From NCBI GenBank assembly GCA_027596195.1, contig JADGJG010000854.1:1-11714 (forward strand): a stretch of DNA of 11,714 nt, written 5' to 3'. Under the pieces are notes generated by a model. That model searched no databases and had not been told where the DNA came from. It worked only from the letters and a program-made list of their open reading frames with translations. The DNA is from Podochytrium sp. JEL0797 (taxonomy: Eukaryota; Chytridiomycota; Chytridiomycetes; Chytridiales; Chytriomycetaceae). The position numbers and the translations under genes were made by a program. Position 1 is the first letter of the stretch. Each line of letters starts with the position of its first letter. Below, piece after piece: positions 7,194-11,714 of this stretch.

Positions 7194-8291
7194 TCACAAG
7201 TGATTCACAAGATCGTTGAAGAAAGTTTCGTGTCCCAACGCGTTGAAGTGCACATCTGGAAAGAGAAAGAATTACGTACACGCACAATGAAATAACACAA
7301 AGCAAAATACTCAACTGTCCACGTAAAACCTTGCCAAACTCGGATCATACTTGGCATCGGGCCCCAAAAAAGTCACCCACGTGTCCAACACATCCGCCCA
7401 AGGCAGCTCGACAGCAGCCATCTCTATCAACGCGTCGCGAAACATGAGTGCCCAGACGCGCCCGTCGTCGTCCAATACGGGAGGCGGCGTGATTAGCACG
7501 AGTTTCGTTTTGGGGTGCTTGGTTTTCACGTGCTGTGCCATTTTTCTCATGTTGGAGAGGAAGCGGTGCAGTGGGACGCGTTGGCTCCAGTCACTGGTGA
7601 GATGTGAAGTATTAGAATGCTACAAAACGCGAGAGAGGTGGTTTGCCAAAAAAAACTCAACTTTGTGCCAAGCCACAACGTGAGCACGGACGGAGACTGA
7701 TCCGCAGCCACCGTTGAATTCAAGATGGCTTCAAACAGAGGTTTCACATAATCTGAAGTTTTGCCTGAAATTGTTCTGCTGCTCAGTTCATTGCTGGGTC
7801 ACACGGCAACGACCACGTCCAAGCACGGCCAAGAAAGCCTCACCCGAGAACCCGCGGCTCAACACGTCCTTCTGTCTACGGAACCGAGATTCGAGTCTGA
7901 TTCCGAATCCAACATCAGCAGCGTCGTGGGAAGCCTGGATTCGAATTTAACGTGGGGTGACACTCGAAAAGCCACGAAGGGTATCGTGAAACGATTCCAA
8001 CGTGAGAAGTGGAGAAACTCCTTACCTTTGTGAGAGAGTCTCCAACCATCACAATCGGGTCACTGAATCCCCATGGGTTCGGTCTTTCGGCGGAATGCTT
8101 GGGCGACGCCTTGTGGTTCCTCGATTCGCTGATGGTCACCTCGCTGTTGAGGTTATGAGTTGAAATACTCATATTCGATGCATGAGGACTCACAAGGCAA
8201 TCAAGAGACTGAGGGACAGCAACACGAAAATCCATACATGCGCCGCAAATTTCAAGAGCATTTTCAAGGTGTGTGATGAAAAAGAAGACAT
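7194..8291 (-). CDS. IAH1: GDSL/SGNH esterase, IAH1-like, with N-terminal membrane anchor (6 exons)
   Basis: Exons on the minus strand: 8291-8194, 8143-8026, 7934-7844, 7764-7662, 7593-7316, 7255-7194. Introns are 50-91 nt, all GT-AG. The joined CDS is 750 nt (249 aa), close to the usual length of isoamyl-acetate-hydrolysing esterases. All SGNH blocks are present: PIVMVGDSLTK with nucleophile Ser69; VLSRGFSG (Gly of block II); WLGTNDW (block III, Asn137, split by an intron); DNVHFN with Asp229 and His232 (also across an intron). The family hydrolyses short-chain esters. Residues 11-32 (LLKF...LSLLIA) form a hydrophobic segment after ten polar residues, so the protein is probably a signal-anchored or secretory-route enzyme, unlike the soluble yeast protein. 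The start at 8291 follows an in-frame TAG. Met at residue 11 is a possible alternative start. Substrate is inferred from the family only. Confidence 0.9.
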
Positions 8292-8377
8292 TTTCTACTC
8301 CATTCAACTCACTCTCTTGCCTGGCTCATCGGGCAGTGACGCGAAAATCGCGCTGTTTTGACAGACAAAAAAATAAC

Positions 8378-8387
8378 TTTATTTATT
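8378..8387 (-). terminator. Two overlapping AATAAA signals over the GT31 stop codon
   Basis: The minus strand reads AATAAATAAA, two overlapping AATAAA hexamers that include the TAA stop of the galactosyltransferase. Only 87 bp separate this stop from the esterase start, so the signal's position fits the tight packing. Confidence 0.5.
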
Positions 8388-9341
8388 CTGCTCGAAAGAC
8401 AGTAACATGTCCGTCAAATTCTGCATCCTCTGCACCTCCTTACACTGATGCACCGCCACCACATCCTCCACAAACGGCTCCGCCCACGTCTTTCCACTAT
8501 CCCAATGATCAATAAACCGCAACCCACCCACCTTCTCAACCCCCCACCACTCCTCCCCCGCCAACAACTTGACCTTGCCCGACATCATTTGATCCTCGGG
8601 TCCACCCACATTTTTCACGGGCAACCGCGCGAACCCGTCCGCGAGCGCGTGGGACATAATGTACAGGCATCCGCAGAGGAACGCGTCGCTGCACGCGCGG
8701 CCGAGGAACATGCGTTTCGCGAGTCCATCCCCATGCAGGGCAAGCGCGTTGGAAAGGTTGGAAAGATTGATAAACGTGTCGTCGTCGGCTTTTGCAATGA
8801 ACTCGTACCGCGGTAAACGGGCGCCATTCAGGTTCGCCATCCGGATCACTTGTTGGAAAAAATGGAAACTTTTGCCCGCGTTCATTTCTTCGGGGGTGTT
8901 GATAATGAGAAGATCGCCGTGCTCGGTTTGTTCGACGAGGATGGATTGCATTGCGTGGAGTTCGTTTTGAGGATCTTCTGGAGAAGGTTTGGGGATTCCC
9001 ATCACGAAACGCACGTCAAATTCGAAGGTGGTTGAGTTTTGGATTTGGCGGTACAAGGTGCGGAGGAGCTTGCGGCGGGCGCGTACTTTTTCGTTGTCAG
9101 AGTAGTAACTGAAGATGCCAAGGAGGAGTTTGGGGCGTGGGGAAACCGGCGGGGATAGCAACGCGTTGACTTGGGTCGACCAGGTGTTGTTGGGCGGGAT
9201 CGGCTGCTGCGGAGACGGGGAGGCGTGGCGCCAACTTGGAACGGATGATGATGTCCACAAGAAGAGCAAAATGATGGTGAGACCAATGGCAAAGCGAGCC
9301 GAAGGCGTGGCTCTCTTTGTTGCATGCAGCAGTTTTGACAT
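8379..9341 (-). CDS. GT31-like beta-1,3-galactosyltransferase family protein, type II membrane
   Basis: A single-exon ORF of 320 aa (346 if the upstream in-frame ATG at 9419 is used). With the 9341 start it has a short basic cytoplasmic tail (MSKLLHATKR), a hydrophobic anchor at about 17-33 (FAIGLTIILLFLW), a Pro/Ser-rich stem at about 34-70 and a lumenal catalytic domain. The domain starts with LLLGIFSYYSD and RARRKLLRTLY, equivalent to the conserved Arg-rich start of galactosyltransferase family 31. It contains FIAKADDDTFINL with the metal-binding DDD at 186-188, and later GGPEDQMM. Such Golgi enzymes transfer a hexose from a UDP-sugar onto glycans. Donor and acceptor cannot be assigned. 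NxS/T sites are present in the lumenal part (NNTW, QNST, NLSN). The start codon is ambiguous because a 56-bp duplication repeats the ATG in another frame. It is divergent from PKR1. Confidence 0.85.
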   Translation of the reverse strand: MSKLLHATKRATPSARFAIGLTIILLFLWTSSSVPSWRHASPSPQQPIPPNNTWSTQVNALLSPPVSPRPKLLLGIFSYYSDNEKVRARRKLLRTLYRQIQNSTTFEFDVRFVMGIPKPSPEDPQNELHAMQSILVEQTEHGDLLIINTPEEMNAGKSFHFFQQVIRMANLNGARLPRYEFIAKADDDTFINLSNLSNALALHGDGLAKRMFLGRACSDAFLCGCLYIMSHALADGFARLPVKNVGGPEDQMMSGKVKLLAGEEWWGVEKVGGLRFIDHWDSGKTWAEPFVEDVVAVHQCKEVQRMQNLTDMLLSFEQNK

Positions 9342-9416
9342 GTCTTTTTTGTTTTGACAGGCGTGGCTCTCTTTGCGGCGTGCAGCAGTTTTGACATGTC
9401 TGTTTTGTTTTGACAG
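9305..9416. repeat. 56-bp tandem duplication over the GT31 start codon
   Basis: Copies 9305-9360 and 9361-9416 differ at four positions. On the minus strand each contains ACATGTCAAAACTGCTGCA, so the likely start codon (9341) is duplicated at 9397. Because 56 is not a multiple of three, the outer ATG reads a different frame. Confidence 0.93.
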
Positions 9417-9419
9417 CAT

Positions 9420-9594
9420 ATTTTGAGACTAGACTTTTTACGGAAGGATAAGTGTTGATTACCCGCAAAACAGCTTTCATAAGAGGATATATTCATATCT
9501 TTGTGTTGACTCAATAATCGCGTTTTGATCGTTCAGCAGACACACCAATTCTAAGCCCTTTTGCAAAAAAGATTCAGATTTCTTTGCAGTTTCA
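9420..9594. promoter_or_regulatory. Divergent promoter region of GT31 (-) and PKR1 (+)
   Basis: The two genes are transcribed away from each other from this 175-bp AT-rich gap. GGATATATTCATAT at 9484-9497 is the most TATA-like stretch. No specific factor site is recognised. Confidence 0.4.
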
Positions 9595-10791
9595 ATGGAC
9601 CCGAGCGTAGACACCAAGCAACACGTTTCCACGGACCACACGGACCACACGGACACTCTGGTGGCAGTAAAGCCAGGCCAGACCAAGGCTGTGTCATCGA
9701 ACCTGGCAGACTCCCTGGCAGGGGCTGTGCCAGGCGCTGTGCCAAGCACCACGACACCCGCGAGCATGGAGGCAGTGGTGCCCACTGCGGCCGAGGCGCA
9801 CGGCGAGAAGCGCGACGCGAAAGACGCAGGCGAAAAGGGCCATGAGAAGGACGCAGGCGCGAACAAGGCCACGACACCGCCAGACTCGGACGGCGAGTCG
9901 CACGTCGTCTCTGACTCTGCCGAAGGCGAGGCCGGCGGGTATCTCGACGAGGACGCAGACAACGAGCCGTCTGACGCAGGCGACAACGACGACGCGGCGC
10001 CGCAGCTGCGCGTCAGGCCAAAGCACTCGCAAGGCGCGGATTTTGAGCTTGTCAGTGCCGACGAGGACAGCGACGACGACGCAGACGCCGAGGAAGAGAG
10101 CGAGAGTGCGACAAGCGAAGACGAAGACAGCGACGAAGAGACAAGCGACGAGGGCAGCGTCTCCGCGGGCGGCCTGCGCATGCGTCACAAACACGCGAAG
10201 TCACAAGACTCACTCTCACAAAACGAACAAGAGTCGGACGAAGCAACAATTAAAGAACTCCGTCTGCCTGAGCCACAGAACCTGATGGAAGAAGTCTGGC
10301 ACTCGGTCTTTACGCCTGGCATCAACTCGAAGGTTGTGAGAGTCATGGACGCGTGCTTCTACGCCCTGTTTGCAACCCTGTTTGGTCTGCTGGTCGTGAG
10401 TGGAGGAAGCGTGCACGTCGTGGTGCTGTTGCTGGTGGCCATTTGTTTATTTGTAACCGTGAAGTGGTGAGTTACTGCTTGTTTGCATCCACTCTCGTTT
10501 CTCATGTTTGTTTTTCGATTCCATAGGTTCGTGGCCGAGCTGAACAAGGCGAACGCAGAAATAGCTGCCAAAGAAGCCGAGGAGCACAAAGACACTCCTG
10601 CCGTGGAATCGGACGCTGCCGTTCCCGCAACTATCTCAACCAACGCTGACATTCCCACCACCACCTCAACCAACGCTGACGCCGAACCACCCTCCGTGAA
10701 TGCCAAACCAACTTCCGCATCGAACGCCTCAGCGACACCCTCTGATGAAGCCGCCGCTCTGTTGCCGCATGAATCTAAGAAGGACCAATGA
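9595..10791 (+). CDS. PKR1: Pkr1-type V-ATPase assembly factor with long acidic N-terminal extension
   Basis: Exons 9595-10466 and 10527-10791, with a 60-nt GT-AG intron splitting the Trp291 codon, give 378 aa. The core at about 230-300 matches fungal Pkr1, a small ER membrane protein needed to assemble the V0 sector of the vacuolar ATPase: MEEVWHSVFTPGINSKVV, a first membrane span at about 250-269, a short GGSVH turn, a second span at about 273-292, then WFVAELNKANAEI. Yeast Pkr1 is about 120 aa and starts near this core. Here about 229 residues precede it: DHTDHTD repeats, AGAVPGAVPS, and a strongly acidic Ser/Asp/Glu region (about 155-200). The C-terminal tail is Ala/Thr/Ser-rich with STNAD twice. 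The ATG at 9595 opens the frame and the whole extension stays open. Whether the extension is shared by relatives is unknown. Confidence 0.9.
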
Positions 10792-11037
10792 ATCCATTCA
10801 GACAACCCATAACAAAATCAGCACGCCCCGTTTTCTTCTCTTTACCCAATAGTGTAATTGCTTTATTTGCTTTCTGAATAAACCGTCGATGATGGAAAAA
10901 AAAGCCAAATCCACTACCCATGTTTAGCTGTTTGAGCTGCAGATTTGTTTCGTTTCTTTTTCGTTTTGGGGGTCTTTTGTGTGTGTGTCTGTGTCTGAGG
11001 GTGTTTTTGATGAAAATTGTCAATCCTCAAAAACATC
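10792..11037. other. PKR1 3' region and start region of the CEP78-like gene
   Basis: Contains AATAAA at 10877-10882 for PKR1, a T-rich stretch at 10943-10980 and a GT-rich run at 10978-10996. A short ATG-ATG-started ORF at 10889-10921 could be the first exon of the CEP78-like gene, if an intron ends at TGTCTGAG (10999). This cannot be confirmed from sequence alone. Confidence 0.4.
10877..10882 (+). terminator. AATAAA polyadenylation signal of PKR1
   Basis: AATAAA lies 85 nt downstream of the PKR1 stop codon, in the expected range for a short 3' UTR. Confidence 0.6.
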
Positions 11038-11714
11038 ATGTCCACGAGTTGTCACCGACACAGAATCCTGGGTCCGTTCCCGCTCTGTGCTGGGGGGTGA
11101 AGGAAAAGTTGAATCCGCACTGAACGCAAAAGCTTGTTTGAATAGATGGCGGCGGCTCCACCCCGTTCGGACAAACTTATTTCCAAGCGTGTCTGAACCG
11201 ACAGTCCCCGGTCCTTGCGCAGGTCATTTCGCCAGCCCTCGAGCTCAAAAAACATCTCCATATCGATATTGATGGAATCAAGCGCGAAGAGGACTGGGCA
11301 CCCATCATGAAAGCGGTGCGGATGAATGAGGATCTGAAGGAAATTCGGTTGCGATCGAATCTGGGGCCTGGGATGCAAGGTATGAAAGAACACGGATCTA
11401 AAAGATATCGAAGGAATAACACATGAATTAGGCATCTCATCGAATGCGTATATCGACATGAACGCGGCCGGAGGCGATGGGGATAGTGACGAAACCGGAT
11501 CCATGTCCACGACCCGCAACGTGAAGCTCAATTACGCGACTCAAAGGGGCCTCCCGACTGCTTTGAGGCAAAAAGATAAGGTGACGCGGGGACCTGCGCA
11601 AGTGCGGATGGGTCGCGTTGCGGTCAAGTTGATGGGGTCCATCAAGGAATGTTTGATTCGGTCGAATCGGATTACGGTGCTTGAGATTGCGGGGGTGTAT
11701 TTGAATCCGGGGGC
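11038..11714 (+). CDS. CEP78: CEP78-like leucine-rich-repeat centriole protein, 5' part (3' end outside window)
   Basis: Firm coding parts are 11146-11379 and 11432 to the window end, joined across a 52-nt GT-AG intron. They read FGQTYFQACLNR, LHIDIDGIKREEDWAPIM, NEDLKEIRLRS, then RGPAQVR and IKECLIRSNRITVLEIAGVYL. This matches the N-terminal part of CEP78: Y-x-x-x-C, a D-x(5)-DWAP segment, a linker with RxPAxR, and the first LRR-like LxxLxLxG repeats. CEP78 is a centriolar leucine-rich-repeat protein linked to cilia. A Gly/Asp/Ser/Thr-rich insert (about 50 residues) separates the two halves. The 5' end is unresolved. Either ATG 11038 splices at a weak GTCCGT donor (11072) to the acceptor at 11145, or a GTGAAG donor (11097) joins an exon open back to about 11000, with the ATG further upstream at 10889. 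Both give an Asp codon at the junction. The CDS is cut by the window end. Confidence 0.7.

Noticed and set aside
8354..8364. Reading the shared 11-mers at 8354 and 9350/9406 as ends of a mobile element
   Set aside because: They are in direct orientation, flank a normal GT31 gene, and show no terminal inverted repeats or target duplications.
9477..10194. Minus-strand ORFs rich in Ser or Val opposite PKR1
   Set aside because: They are antisense shadows of the acidic low-complexity region; the plus strand has the start, splice sites and the Pkr1 core.
1..11714. CRISPR arrays, tRNA/rRNA genes, intact transposons, toxin or defence operons
   Set aside because: None was seen. The repeats present are microsatellites, one tandem duplication and small inverted repeats, and the genes are eukaryotic and intron-bearing.

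Overview
This is a compact eukaryotic nuclear window, most likely from a zoosporic (chytrid-type) fungus. Genes are close together and interrupted by short GT-AG introns, mostly 49-92 nt. A fungal Pkr1-type V-ATPase assembly protein lies next to a gene that reads as CEP78, a centriole protein expected in organisms with flagella. The lineage is inferred from gene content; no marker gene was available to test it.

Layout, left to right: (1) last exon of a Rho/Rac GTPase (+, 68-223) with a C-terminal CaaX box, preceded by an intron with a 21-C run. (2) Complete cytoplasmic asparaginyl-tRNA synthetase (-, 2729-406), eight coding exons, the first only 4 nt long. (3) A 318-aa acidic nuclear-type protein ending in a lone PADR1 zinc domain (-, 3917-2909). 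(4) About 750 bp without a confident gene (3918-4667), holding two imperfect inverted repeats with mostly transition differences and a GDSH-containing ORF remnant. (5) A tentative spliced hypothetical gene (-, 5399-4668). (6) A complete group II PLP-dependent decarboxylase (+, 5530-7159, three exons). (7) An IAH1-like GDSL/SGNH esterase with an N-terminal membrane anchor (-, 8291-7194, six exons), tail to tail with the decarboxylase (34 nt between stop codons). (8) A GT31-like galactosyltransferase (-, 9341-8379), whose start region is a 56-bp tandem duplication. (9) A Pkr1 homologue with a long acidic N-terminal extension (+, 9595-10791, two exons). (10) The 5' part of a CEP78-like gene (+), cut off by the window end.

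The genes do not form a pathway or cluster. They are mainly housekeeping functions: translation, V-ATPase biogenesis, glycosylation, centriole, small-GTPase signalling. No CRISPR array, tRNA, rRNA, intact transposon or clear defence system was seen. Splice models were built by eye from reading frame, splice-site consensus and protein-family continuity. They are firm for AsnRS, PADR1, decarboxylase, esterase and Pkr1, and tentative for the gene at 4668-5399 and the 5' end of CEP78.
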